Shown here: piece by piece, positions 1 to 9,582 of the stretch | Numbering within the stretch: position 1 is the stretch's first letter | How the letters are laid out: every line of letters starts with the position of its first letter | Source: Cryptomeria japonica | Lineage: Eukaryota; Streptophyta; Pinopsida; Cupressales; Cupressaceae | Direction of reading: 5' to 3' | Assembly: GCF_030272615.1 (NCBI RefSeq) | Contig: NC_081414.1 | Location: 909,979,009-910,043,008, forward strand | DNA: 64,000 nt | The notes under the pieces: generated by a model | Told to the model about the DNA's origin: nothing | Seen by the model: only the letters and a program-made list of their open reading frames with translations | Database searches by the model: none | Translations under genes and position numbers: made by a program

Positions 1-449
1 GGGTGCATCAGCTAACTGATCTATGATAGCTTGTCCCTTTATTTCTTTTATGTCCACATATTCAATGTTCAATTCACTCAAGAGCATCACCCAAGATACT
101 TCAATGGATCAATTCTTGTGACCAGCTTAGTTTTATGAGTTAGCATGTAATGTCATAATTTCTATGAAGCAAAAACCATTGCGAGACACACATGCTCAAT
201 TTGTGTGTAGTTTAAATCATAACTGACCAAAGTATGACTGATGTAATATACTGCCTTTTCTTTGCCTTCAGCATCTTGTTGCGCCAAGAGTGCCCCCAGT
301 GTCGTTGGTGTAGCTGATATGTAGAGTAACAGGGGTTGTTCTGGGACTAGTGGCATCAAGACTGGTGGATTCAGAAGATAATCTTTGAGTATCTCAAAAG
401 CCTGTTGACATTTATCATCCCATTCAAATTTAATGTTTTTGTGCAGCAA
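1..449 (-). pseudogene. RNase H domain of outer family-A pol (cut by window edge)
   Basis: Minus-strand frame following the RT. The first 95 codons (449-165) are open and show the RT connection and start of RNase H: a hydrophobic strand with ISATPTTLGALLAQ, then the KAVYYISHTL block and a Y-x-x-I-E core. These match the N-terminal half of Ty3-type RNase H, which removes RNA from the RNA-DNA hybrid during reverse transcription. The usual first aspartate position in ISATP is not an Asp; in several plant Ty3 lineages this position also varies, so I do not call it a loss. Below about 164 the frame carries several stops and runs off the window, so the integrase that should follow is not visible. 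Confidence 0.85.
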
Positions 450-479
450 GTGCTGAAAAGGATGACATTTATCTGCAAG

Positions 480-1290
480 TTGTGCTATGACTCTTCATAT
501 GGACTGGAGTCTTCCTTGTAAAGATCGAAGTTGACTGATATTTCTTGGTGGTGGCATTTCTAAGATCGCTTTGAATTTTGTTGGATTGGCTTCAATTCCT
601 CTTTTTGAAACAATGTATCCAAGGATCTTCCCGGAGATTACTCCAAAGATACATTTCTTGGAATTTAGTCTCACTTTGTATTTTTCTAATCGATCAAAAA
701 TGACTGAAAGGATGTCCAAATGTGTGTCTCTATCTAGTGATTTTCCCAATAGGTCATCAACATAATCATCTATAGTTACATGCATAAGATCATGAAAGAT
801 AGTAGTCATGGCCTAATGGTATCTAGCACCTGCATTTTTTAGCCCAAAGGGCATGACATTCCAGTAGAAATTTCCCCAGGGACAAGTAAATGTTGTTTTG
901 TGCTGGTCTTCGGATGTGATTTTTATTTGATTGTAGTAGAATCTGTCCATCAAAGATAACATTGCATGACCTACTGTGAGATCTACGATCAGGTCGATGT
1001 TTGCCAATGAAAATTCATGCTTAGGACAAGCTTTGTTAATGTCTTTGAAATTTGTACATATTCTAATGTTGCGATCTGGCTTACTGACCAGTACTAAGTT
1101 GGAGATCCATTCAGGATAATCAATTGGTCATATGAATCTGACATCCAACAATTTTTCAAGCTCTTCCTTTACTAATAATGCCACTTGTGGATGCATCTTT
1201 TTTAATTTTTGTTTCACTGGCTTTGCTCTTGGTTTAGCCGTCAAATGATGCATCACTAAATCTAGATCCAGTCCAGGCATATCAACATAT
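480..1290 (-). pseudogene. Reverse transcriptase domain of outer family-A pol
   Basis: Minus strand. In order: the KPVKQKL block that opens Ty3 RT (about 1200-1230), W-I-S-N-L-V-L-V-S-K (about 1090-1110), the I-C-x-x-F-K-D-I-N-K block (about 1040), the FSLANID block near 1000, the M-P-F-G-L-K-N-A block (about 830-850), the catalytic Y-V-D-D box (753-764) and the L-N-x-K-K-C and GYIVSKRGIE blocks (about 600-680). This is the polymerase that copies element RNA into DNA. The catalytic aspartates survive, but there are in-frame stops near 1124, 810 and 493, so no full-length RT can be made. The family assignment is firm; activity is excluded as it stands. Confidence 0.93.
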
Positions 1291-2540
1291 GACAATGCAA
1301 AATTGATTTGTCAATATGTAAAGAAACTTATGAACTTCGGTCTTTCTCTCTCTGTCAGAGATTGTGCCAGGAATATGTTATGTGGAATCTCTTCTATACC
1401 GATGTTTGTTTTGATGGTCTCCTCTACTAACATGGATGATTTTCTTCATATGATGTCGAGAGAATGTTGAGCCTTCCATCTTTGGGAACCTCAAAGAGGT
1501 TTTCACCCTCAGAAGCATCCTTTCTTTTTACTTTTTTGGGGTCAGACAGTGCTACAATGTGGTTTTCACCGTAAAACCCATGATTTGTTTTTATTTTTAC
1601 ATTTTTGTAACTGGAAGGTCCAACACCCTCACCAAAATATGCCAGGTTGTTTAGTTCTATAGTGTATCCCACCTTATGGTCCCCAAGTAGAAGATCATCT
1701 CATATGCCTAAATAGTTGATGAAGGCCTCATCATTTTGGAATGTGTCAAATTGTAAAGGTCCTTCATGGTCCCAGTCAATAAGTTGGCGGTAAACAAGGG
1801 GAAGGCCTTCAATATTTTCAAAGTCAGTGGGAGTAAGGGTGAACATACAATTATATTCAGGTATGTCAACATAATTGTCGAGGTCATCATTGGCACTCTC
1901 CTCATCTGTCTTGATCGTGAACAAGTCCAAATTGTCATCACTAAAAGTGCATTCTGGAATGGGTGTCCTCATTCTTCATGATTTTGACTTAGAACCTAAA
2001 AACAAAGACTGTGTGGGATCCTCATGGGTTGTTTCTTGACCAACTTTGAATTTTCTATGAAATTCCTCTTCTTCTATGGTTTCACCTAGTTCTCTAAATG
2101 TCTCGGTGAGTTCATAATCACTGGAGGATTTTTTTGAACCCCATTCCCATCCATTAGAGTCAGTGGAATATCGGCTCTCTTGTTGATCATTGGAAATCAT
2201 GATTTTGCAATGCTTCTTCTAATTTGTGAGTGTTTACCCTAGAAGATATGAAACCAAGCCCTTTTGAGCGCTGATTTTTAAATGTCAATTCTAGTTGCAA
2301 AGGTTGAGTTATACCTTCTTTTCTTAATCCAAGAGGACTTTTACCATCATACCCAAACTTTTGTAGGATCTTGAATCGTTTGCCATATTTTTCACACGGT
2401 ATCTTGATGTGATCTTATGTATTATCTTCAAGGTCTTTGTAAATTTTTTTGTATAAGTCTTCTTCTTCCATTTCACCCCTTTTGGAATATAGTAGGATCC
2501 CATTTTAGCATAATGATAGATACCCATTTAGAACGATGTG
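1291..2540 (-). pseudogene. Protease-RT linker of outer family-A polyprotein
   Basis: Decayed minus-strand coding region between the protease and RT. Open pieces at 2527-2324, 2200-1976, 1972-1700 and 1672-1427 encode acidic, low-complexity protein (for example runs rich in D, E and N around 1850-1960, then a G-Y-T-x-E-L block at 1660). Tat-like Ty3 polyproteins usually have a long poorly conserved linker here. I recognise no catalytic motif. Several frame changes separate the pieces. Confidence 0.6.
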
Positions 2541-2541
2541 T

Positions 2542-3105
2542 TCATCCATATTCTTTAGGTGAACTCATAACTTGCCACAAGCACATGGTTTGATTTAGAG
2601 TGTATTCACCCATGCCTTTGTCCTGATATTTCCCTTTAAGCTCACCTTCCTTTGATGTTGAAGGTTTTAATGATTTAGGGTCAATATATGCAGAAGATGG
2701 GATAGATTCTCTATTAATTAGAATTATTGTCTCGGATTTTGGCCTCAAATTATTGTTGTATATAAATGGATTAGGATCACCATTAATTGTTACTTTAACT
2801 CCATTATGAGGAAATTTAATGCATTGATGGTATGTAGATTGGACTGCTCTCATCTCATAAATCCATGGATGTCCTAGCAATATGTTGTATGTGAGATCTA
2901 GGTCTAGGACTTGACAAACCACATCCTTTGTAATTGGCCCTACTCTGAGAGTTAAGGTGACTGCGCCTTTGGATGAACGCTCTTCATCATCATATGCTTT
3001 GATGGTAATTTTGTTTGTAGCATTCACAGCTTAATCTGAATATCCCAATTGTATTATGGTATTCAAAGTACATATATTGAGACCAACTCATCCATATATT
3101 AGGAC
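2542..3105 (-). pseudogene. Aspartic protease domain of outer family-A polyprotein
   Basis: Minus strand. The domain shows the L-N-I-C-T-L block after the active-site loop, the IKAYDD and GPITKDVVCQVLDL blocks and the terminal N-I-L-L-G-H-P-W-I signature (about 2860-2890) followed by a V-x-S-T-Y-H-Q-C-I-K-F tail. This is the retropepsin-like enzyme that cleaves the Gag-Pol precursor. In this copy the active-site aspartate is lost: the motif reads L-I-Y-G-stop where the inner copy reads L-I-D-G-G. A TGA lies four codons before the active-site position, at the same place as in the inner copy. A dead protease. Confidence 0.88.
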
Positions 3106-4382
3106 TCATTTTATTCGATGTTTATGCAGGAAGGCTTCAATGTGTAAAGGTGAATTATGCGGTTGGCTTATGGAGGCGTCGTCAACTTCTATGAATTTGA
3201 GAGAATGTGGAATGGAAAGGTATCCCACCATGGCTTGAAATTGGTCCACATTTAGATCAATGGGGACAAAATTTTCTCTCAAAGTTTTATCAAGGATGGC
3301 TTTATGTGCGGGGGATGTGCATAAAATCTCAAAGATGGAGATAAGCGCGGTCATCCTCCCTAACTGTTCTACCAGATCATACTCAGGTTTGGTTGCTGAG
3401 GAAGCAATGGTTTTAGCTAGAGCACCTTGCATGGTGACTTTACCTCAATGAGTTGTGGCATTACATTCAGAGGTAGATTCAAAAGAAGGTCCAATTCCTT
3501 TTAGGACAACTTTGGGTCTTTGGGTAGAATTTTCATGTGTTTTGTCCTTTATGATAGTGGTAGAGACATAATTGTCCATTTAAATGTGATTAATAGTTGA
3601 ATCATATTTATAGGACACTTTTGTATAGTTGGCTTGCTCATATGTGGCTTTGGCTTTTCCCTTGTCTTGTTTAGGGAATGGCTCCTTAAACATCTCATGT
3701 TCTTGATTGGATGAATGTCCTTCAATCTCAATGTCACCTCTATCAATAAGATATTATATAATATTCTTCAGCCGATGACAATTTCATGTTTTATGTCCCT
3801 TGCTCTTGTGATACTCACAGTACTCATTGTCATTCCACCAATTTGGTTTGACTTTTGGCTCATGTGGAGGATTGTCTGGAATTGTTATTATCTTGTTTGC
3901 CACTAGCTTCTTGAAAGATGATTCAAGTGGTTCTCCCAATGGGGTGTATTTCCTTCGTGGTTTTGAAGTTGTTTGAGTATTCACTTGGTTGTTTGTAGAA
4001 CTTGATCCAAAATGAATGATTTTAGGTCTCACTATGTTATCATTGACAATGCCATCATTTAGTATGTTCTTGTTCTTGTTCCAAAATCATGGCTTGTCTT
4101 TTCCTTTAAAGTCCTCTTTGTTTTCTTTGAATATCTTAATGACTCCTTGCTCAATTAAGACCTTCTTTGTTGGTAAGCCTTTTTCAATGACTTCCTTGAA
4201 AGTGGACAAACAAGATTTTCTCAAGTCATAACCAATTTCTCTGTTGACATTCTATGTGAACATCTCTACCATTTGTTTTTGTGGAATTTCACAAGAGTGT
4301 TTGCTAGCTAAATTCCTCCATCTTTGTAAGAATGATGAAAATGACTCCCCATCCTTTTGCTTGGTGTGTCACAAAGTGGTAA

Positions 4383-4439
<57 letters not shown>

Positions 4440-5640
4440 GTATATATATATATAGAGAGAGAGAGATATGTCTCTATGTTATATGAGAAATGTTGGATGA
4501 AAGCTTATGCTAGATCACCTAAGCTTTGTGGGAACAATCTCATCAACTACATTTTTTCTGCTACTACCTCAATGCAAGTTGTGAAAAACTGTCTTATATG
4601 TGCCTTAGGGTCTCCTTTGCCTCTGTACTTATCAAACTTAGGTGTTATGAAGTGTGTAGGAAAAGGAGGCATTGGAATGCTTTTGTCAAATGGATAGGGA
4701 CATATATCTCTCATTGTGTAAGCTGGATTTGGTGTATTAATGTCCTCCATTTTCTTTTGTAAGTCCTTTATTTGTTGTTCCAAATTGTTCTTAGGTGGAG
4801 ACCAACTTCTTGGACCATATTCTATGCCTAAACCACCGGGTAGAGGAGGAGGATACTGCATATATGGAAGGTATTGATCATAAACATGTTCATATGGATG
4901 AGGTCTATAATGATACTGCATATAGGAACCACCTGGTATAGAGTCATAATGAGGAATTGAATATTTTCTTTGTCAATGTATATCATATTCTACTGGCATG
5001 TCATGAGTTTGTTCTTGTGTATTGCCCCCAAATTTGACATGGGGTTTTCTTGTGTCCAAATTTTGAGCATGCCTGTGGATATCCAATTGTTTTGGAGGTT
5101 GGTCCTTAGTATTGGTAGGCAATTGAGTGTCTTTATCTACATAAGACTTCCATAATGGTCTGCATAGATGGAGTTGTTCATGAGAAGCTCTTTCATGAGT
5201 ATCATAAGCTTGACCATGTGTATTTGGGACCTTCAATTTTTGAAACAAAGATGATGGTGACTCAGGCACGAAATGTGGTCCTCTAGTACCTCCACTATTA
5301 GGTCTCCATAGATCCATGTTGAGTTGAGTTTCTTGCATAGGTTAATTTTCTATTATTAGAGACATGTCAAAATCATGAGGTTCTTACCTCCACTTTGTGC
5401 CATCACTTATAGAAAATAGTGTCTCTCTTCTCATGATTTCCTCAACCAATCTATTAAAATGGGGATCCATAATAGAGTCTTCCACTTCTGCTAAATGTAC
5501 TGAAATGTTGTCCACATTGTCATTGTGTGTATCAGTGTTGTTTGTATTATCCATGTTCTCAATATTTTCAATGTTTCTATAGATGTCCATGTAAGGTAAT
5601 GTGGTATGATCAAAATTGAAAAAGATATCGTTGTCATACT
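3106..5640 (-). pseudogene. Gag region of outer family-A element (main part)
   Basis: Minus strand, continuing the gag start at 19159-19079 after the nested insertion. It aligns piece by piece with the inner copy: an N-terminal acidic region with R-N-I-E-N and M-D-P-H-F-N-R-L-V-E-E-I-M-R-R (5590-5384), a P/Q/Y-rich stretch (5338-4930), the P-K-F-D-K-Y-R-G-K-G-D-P-K-A-H-I-R-Q-F gag core (about 4590-4650), a C-E-Y-H-K-S-K-G-H-K zinc-finger-like piece (about 3800) and the Y-D-L-V-E-Q-L-G to L-N-V-D-Q-F-Q-A-M-V-G region ahead of protease (3432-3106). Gag would form the particle and bind RNA. It is broken by several stops, by a deletion relative to the inner copy near 4500 and by a microsatellite expansion (4385-4468). 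Confidence 0.88.
4385..4468. repeat. Compound microsatellite (TA)n-(TGTA)n-(TA)n-(GA)n in gag
   Basis: About 22 TA units, four TGTA units, six or seven TA units and six GA units in a row. At the matching gag position of the inner copy (about 14688-14705) there is only a short GATATGTTTG stretch, so the repeat expanded after the copies diverged and disrupts the gag frame. Confidence 0.95.
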
Positions 5641-5975
5641 TGTTTACAGTGAAAATGGATACAACAATATTGAAATACTAAATGAATTCAACCACAAAAC
5701 CTTAGCATAACAACAACAAAGATCCACCATAACATATGAAGATTACCTAAGACAATGCAAATCAAATGAAATCACAAAGATTATACCATCACATGTCCAA
5801 TAGGGTTTGGATCTCCATTGATCTTTCTTGATATATTTGCTCTCAAATTTTATATGTGCACAAGAGCTCAACAAAGAACGAAAATGTGGTTGCAAGTAGG
5901 ATTGCATATGAAAGTTTGAAAGCGCAATGTAGTCGAATAATCATCGGAGGCCTTGATAATGAAGGAAGCATCTCC

Positions 5976-5982
5976 TTATATA
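5976..5982 (-). promoter_or_regulatory. TATA box in family-A LTR (TATATAA)
   Basis: On the minus strand the LTR reads TATATAAGGAGATGC. The same site is conserved in the other two LTRs (18650-18656 and 21682-21688). Its position in the middle of the LTR fits an RNA polymerase II core promoter at the U3/R border. Confidence 0.7.
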
Positions 5983-6144
5983 GAAGACACCATAAGAAAT
6001 AGAGGGATAAGATTAAGAGGTGTAAAAGATAAATGGTCGGCTATGATTAGAGGGTAGGTAGAGAAAATAAGAAAATAATAAGTGGGTAGGTAGTCTGTGA
6101 ATTAAGAGATGAATGACATGTGTCATAGGTAGAAAAGGTTAATG

Positions 6145-6377
6145 AATTAATTAAATAAATAAAGATTCATTTAATTAATAGAAGAAGTGGGATAATTAAA
6201 TAAATAAGAGTATTTATTTAATTTAGGAAAAGGCAATTTAAATAAATAAATGTATTTATTTAAATGAGAAATAAGGTTAGAAGAGGATAAATGAATTAAT
6301 TAAATAAATAAAGATTTATTCAATTAATAGAAGAATTAGGTTTAAAGTAATTAAATAAATAAAGATATTTATTTAAT
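6145..6377. repeat. Five consecutive AT-rich inverted repeats in the family-A LTR
   Basis: Between 6145 and 6377 five stem-forming units follow each other. Three are perfect: 12-bp arms 6195-6206/6211-6222, 13-bp arms 6236-6248/6253-6265 and 12-bp arms 6350-6361/6366-6377, each with a 4-nt loop. Two are imperfect (6145-6179 and about 6295-6330). The array recurs in the LTRs at about 18810-19050 and 21845-22085, so it is an ancestral part of U3 and not a local expansion. Confidence 0.85.
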
Positions 6378-6404
6378 TTGACATGACAATTTTAGGTGTC
6401 TACA

Positions 6405-6420
6405 GTTTGCCCCTCTTTGA
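6405..6420 (-). other. Polypurine tract of inner family-A element
   Basis: Minus strand reads TCAAAGAGGGGCAAAC directly before the 3' LTR start TGTAGACACC. This is the usual site where plus-strand DNA synthesis begins. Confidence 0.85.
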
Positions 6421-6904
6421 GACAATGCAGCTTGTCGCATTGTTTCAAAGAAGATAATATGAACTGATACAAAGTTTCCCCAAGATGGGAATGATATGTC
6501 CCCTCGAGAGATTGGATGAAAATATCTGAAAAAGATCACAGACAATCTCTCGATAAGAAAGGAAGGCTAGAATGGACTGACCGAATAAGATAGAGTGACA
6601 GAGTCACGGGATAATGAAGACTAACATAGGAAATGAGGGCTAGGGCAGTCTATAAGATAGACCACGAGGGGAAAACATCCTCATTGTCATCCACACATCC
6701 AAGAGATCAGAGTGCAAAGAGAGAATAGAGCAGTAGTAGTTAGCAATGATGGCATTGGTGCACAAATTTGATTGCGTTCGCCGATTTCAGAGGCCAGTAG
6801 ATGCAAGAGAGTCGGTTATCGTAAAACCTCCTTGTGCTTTGTCATATTAAATGTTGTCATTAATGTATGTTAGGTAGCGCATTTAATGCATTCTAGAATA
6901 TGTC

Positions 6905-7190
6905 AAACGAGGTCAAAAAAGGTCAAGGTGCATCTGTGTTGGTGCCAGGTGCGTCTAGGTTAGCTAGGCGCATCTATGTTTGTGCCAAGCACGTATATGA
7001 ATGTAAAGGCATCTATGTCAAATGCGAGTGCATCTACGTTGTGCAGGTGCGTTTGTGTAATGTGGGAACATCTGTGAAGAGAAGGTGCATCTATGCAGAG
7101 CATAGGCACATTTGTGTATTTTAAGGCACGTCTGTGCAGAGCAGGTGCGTTTGTGCAGTATGTAAGCGCGTTTATGTCAAAAATGTGCAT
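6905..7190. repeat. Degenerate GTGCGTCTGTG array near the 3' end of inner family A
   Basis: About a dozen copies of a GTGCATCTGTG/GTGCGTCTGTG-like motif spaced 15-35 bp apart (for example 6929, 6950, 6968, 7010, 7028, 7046, 7085, 7125, 7145). The motif is the reverse complement of the CACAGACGC motif repeated in the leader of the same element (16465-16580 and 17800-18160). No protein role is apparent. Confidence 0.75.
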
Positions 7191-7211
7191 GTATGTCTTC
7201 TAGGGTAAATT

Positions 7212-7390
7212 GATAGTTCTGTGATGAACATACGTTGTCGATTGGATAATCTGCTGAGAGGATACACTCAAGTAGGTCCTCTAGGGAAGACTATGATAGC
7301 AGATAGGGCCAGGATTGACAATTCTGTGATAGAACATATGTTGCCAATTAGGAAACTACTCAAGAGGATACACTCAAGAAGAGGCCCTAG
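7212..7390. repeat. Tandem duplication of ~105 bp
   Basis: Two direct copies start near 7212 and 7315. Each has a TTCTGTGAT...GAACAT block, then TTGYCRATT, then GAGGATACACTCAAG and an AGGYCCTCTAGG end. They lie between the GTGCGTCTGTG array and the hairpin array. Confidence 0.75.
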
Positions 7391-7406
7391 GATAGGATAG
7401 ATCAAG

Positions 7407-7680
7407 GCACTTTGTGATGAAAAGTGAGCACCAAGACATAGTACTTTGTGATGAATAGGGAGTACTAATATGAGCAGCACTCTATAATGAATAGGGAGTG
7501 CAAATATGACCAGCACTTTGTGATGAATAGGGAGTGCAAAATATGTAGTACTTTGTGATGAACAGGGAGTACTGCTAGGATCACTAGCAACACTTTGTGA
7601 TGAACAGTGAGTGCCACTAGGATAGATTATCATAAGCACTTAAGATAAAAAGCAGCATTTTGTGATGAACATGGAATGCC
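7407..7680 (+). repeat. Array of seven short stem-loop units upstream of the antisense PMD gene
   Basis: Seven copies of a core (TTGTGATGAAYAGGG loop) flanked by 5-nt arms whose starts are exactly 20 nt apart: 7407, 7441/7461, 7477/7497, 7513/7533, 7548/7568, 7590/7610 and 7655/7675. Arm pairs are GTACT/AGTAC (units 2 and 5), GCACT/AGTGC (units 3 and 4) and GCATT/AATGC (unit 7). Arm bases change in pairs and keep complementarity. Units 1 and 6 are partly mismatched. On the plus strand the array lies directly before the antisense gene, so it would fall in that transcript's 5' untranslated region if one is made. Confidence 0.85.
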
Positions 7681-7799
7681 ACTATGACTGACATGATTGA
7701 TTTGCTTGACTACAAGAGTACCTACCTATGCTGGAGTCATGGGAGAGATTCCCATCAACTTAGAGGTTACGACCATAGCTGACATTTGAGGATAGAGCC

Positions 7800-9582
7800 A
7801 TGATTGAGGTTATAGGTTTGCGATTCATTCTATATGTGCCTGAGTTTCGAGCGAACATGGGATTGCTGACTGCACTTGCTGAGAGATGGCATTCTGAGAC
7901 ATGCACATTCCATTTGTCGATGGGTGAGATGACAGTCACCTGAGAGGATGTATACAGGATTCTGAGGATACCGATCGATGGGGAGTTGATACCCTATGAT
8001 CAAGATGGAAACAGGGATGCCTTGAGAAGAGTATTTCAGGATCCAAGATTGGAGATGAGGGTTGGACATGTGGCATGGGACATGATGACACAGACCGGAT
8101 TGACATTACTAGCAGTGTTGGGAGGAGTGATCAGTGGGTTCCTGTGTTCAGATAGGGTGACACGAGGGTTGGCTGTGGGCTGGGGGAGTACCTTGGAGAC
8201 ACTGGTGACACAGCATACCAGATATGCTTGGGGACCATGTGTGTTAGCGCATTTATACTATGAGCTCCATCGGTTTGTATACCATGGATCCATAGGATTG
8301 GGCTGCAGAGTGACATTATTGTAGGTATGGGCTTATGAGCATCTGTCGGTGACCCGCTCGATACATTTTAGAGGTAGGGGCCATGGGCGTAGTTTTGTTC
8401 ACTTATATCATATGATTACATCTCAGTCGCAGATCGGGAGACTGGAGCACTGGCCCAGGGTCAGTGATGAGATTGACACTATAGCATGGAGGTCGTATCG
8501 AGAGTGTGAGGAGTGGGAGGATGACACAATGGAGCTACCATACACCTTCAAAAGAAGGTATCTAATTGGGCGGACATCCTATGTACTAGAGAGGCAGTTG
8601 GTTGACAGAGTTTGCAAGCAGTTCAGCAAGATTTAGTGGATGCCTCGGGGTTCCGGGATGTATGCTCGGACAGTGAGGGATTAGGTACACTTTGGGCCAT
8701 TATTGTCATATGATCAGGTAGTGATGCAGCTGGTAGAGATGATTCCCTTTCCTTGGGATATGTGGCTAGAGATAGAGGATGCAAGGATGAATGCAAAGTA
8801 TACTGCATATTGGGCTGAGCATCCATTTCATCGATTGACAAACCCAGGGGAGTAGATAGATGGAGGTGGCAGAGGTAGAGGCTGATGGAGGAGGTGGGGT
8901 GTGATAGGAGAGAGGAGAGTGGCTCCATAGAGAGAGAGTGGAGAGGAGAGCTAGGCTCGGGTGGTGAGAGGCAAAGGTGGTTTACCATTACAGGTGCTAA
9001 CAGCACAGGGTCCCAGGTAGGTACAGGGACAGGGACGAGGACAGGGGCAAGGGCAGCCATAGGTATAGGGGCATGAGCAGGTGCAGGGGCAGGAGTAGCC
9101 ACAGGTAAAAGGGGGAGAGGAGGAGGATGAGCTACTGGAGTTGAGGGAGATCTGCCAAGAATAGGTAGATGAGATCCAAGATCTCAAGTAGGAGACAACT
9201 AAGGGACACGGAGCAGGAGAGAGATCAGGCTATCCAGCATTATACTAAAGCTGAGACAACACTGAAGGTAGGGAGGCAGGTGGCAGAGGACACCAGAGCT
9301 GGTTATGCTTATGTTCTGTGGGTCGGGGAGGAGATAGGTTACTGGAGAGACCTATACTATGGGGTTGTGCCACCAGAGCAGCGGGCCAGGAGCTTCCGTA
9401 TACCATTGTGGACAACGATGGCCACTAGACGGAGGGATAGGAGACAAGCATCCAGTGGTGGGGTTATGGGTCCTCCACCAACACCAGATAGAGGGGATAG
9501 GAGAGATGATCCTAGGGCGGGTCCTTCCAGGGCTCAGACTCCATTGAGGCTAGGTGGCTCCGAGGGAGGGAGTTCATCATAG
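7800..9582 (+). pseudogene. Plant mobile domain (PMD, aminotransferase-like) gene, antisense within the family-A element
   Basis: A plus-strand frame, opposite to its host element, runs from ATG 7800 to about 8850. It reads G-L-R-F-I-L-Y-V-P, then L-A-E-R-W-H-S-E-T-C-T-F-H-L (about 7870-7920), G-E-M-T-V-T-x-E-D-V (7923-7952), I-P-I-D-G (about 7970-7982), a Y-D-Q-D-G-N-R-D-A-L segment and V-W-A-Y-E-H (about 8325-8342). These blocks and their order are typical of the plant mobile domain family, found in plant MULE transposon proteins, in host silencing-related proteins and as extra ORFs in some Ty3 elements. Stops: TGA 7941, TAG 8322, TAG 8634 and one near 8682; each is one transition from a sense codon. 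After a frame change, 9169-9582 gives a charged, Arg- and Gly-rich tail with a likely coiled coil (E-Q-E-R-D-Q-A-I). Function in the element is unknown. Confidence 0.78.

Larger units (their letters stand above)
5641..6404 (-). repeat. 3' LTR of inner family-A element
   Basis: 764 bp. On the minus strand it starts TGTAGACACC and ends TAAACA, the canonical TG...CA ends. It is close to the LTRs at 18300-19078 and 21346-22112. It lacks about 15 bp near 5820 that both others keep, apparently lost between two short direct repeats (CTCCATT). Confidence 0.96.

Noticed and set aside
7407-7680. Regular repeats considered as a CRISPR-like array.
   Set aside because: Eukaryotic retroelement context, variable unit spacing, no spacers of constant length and no associated genes.
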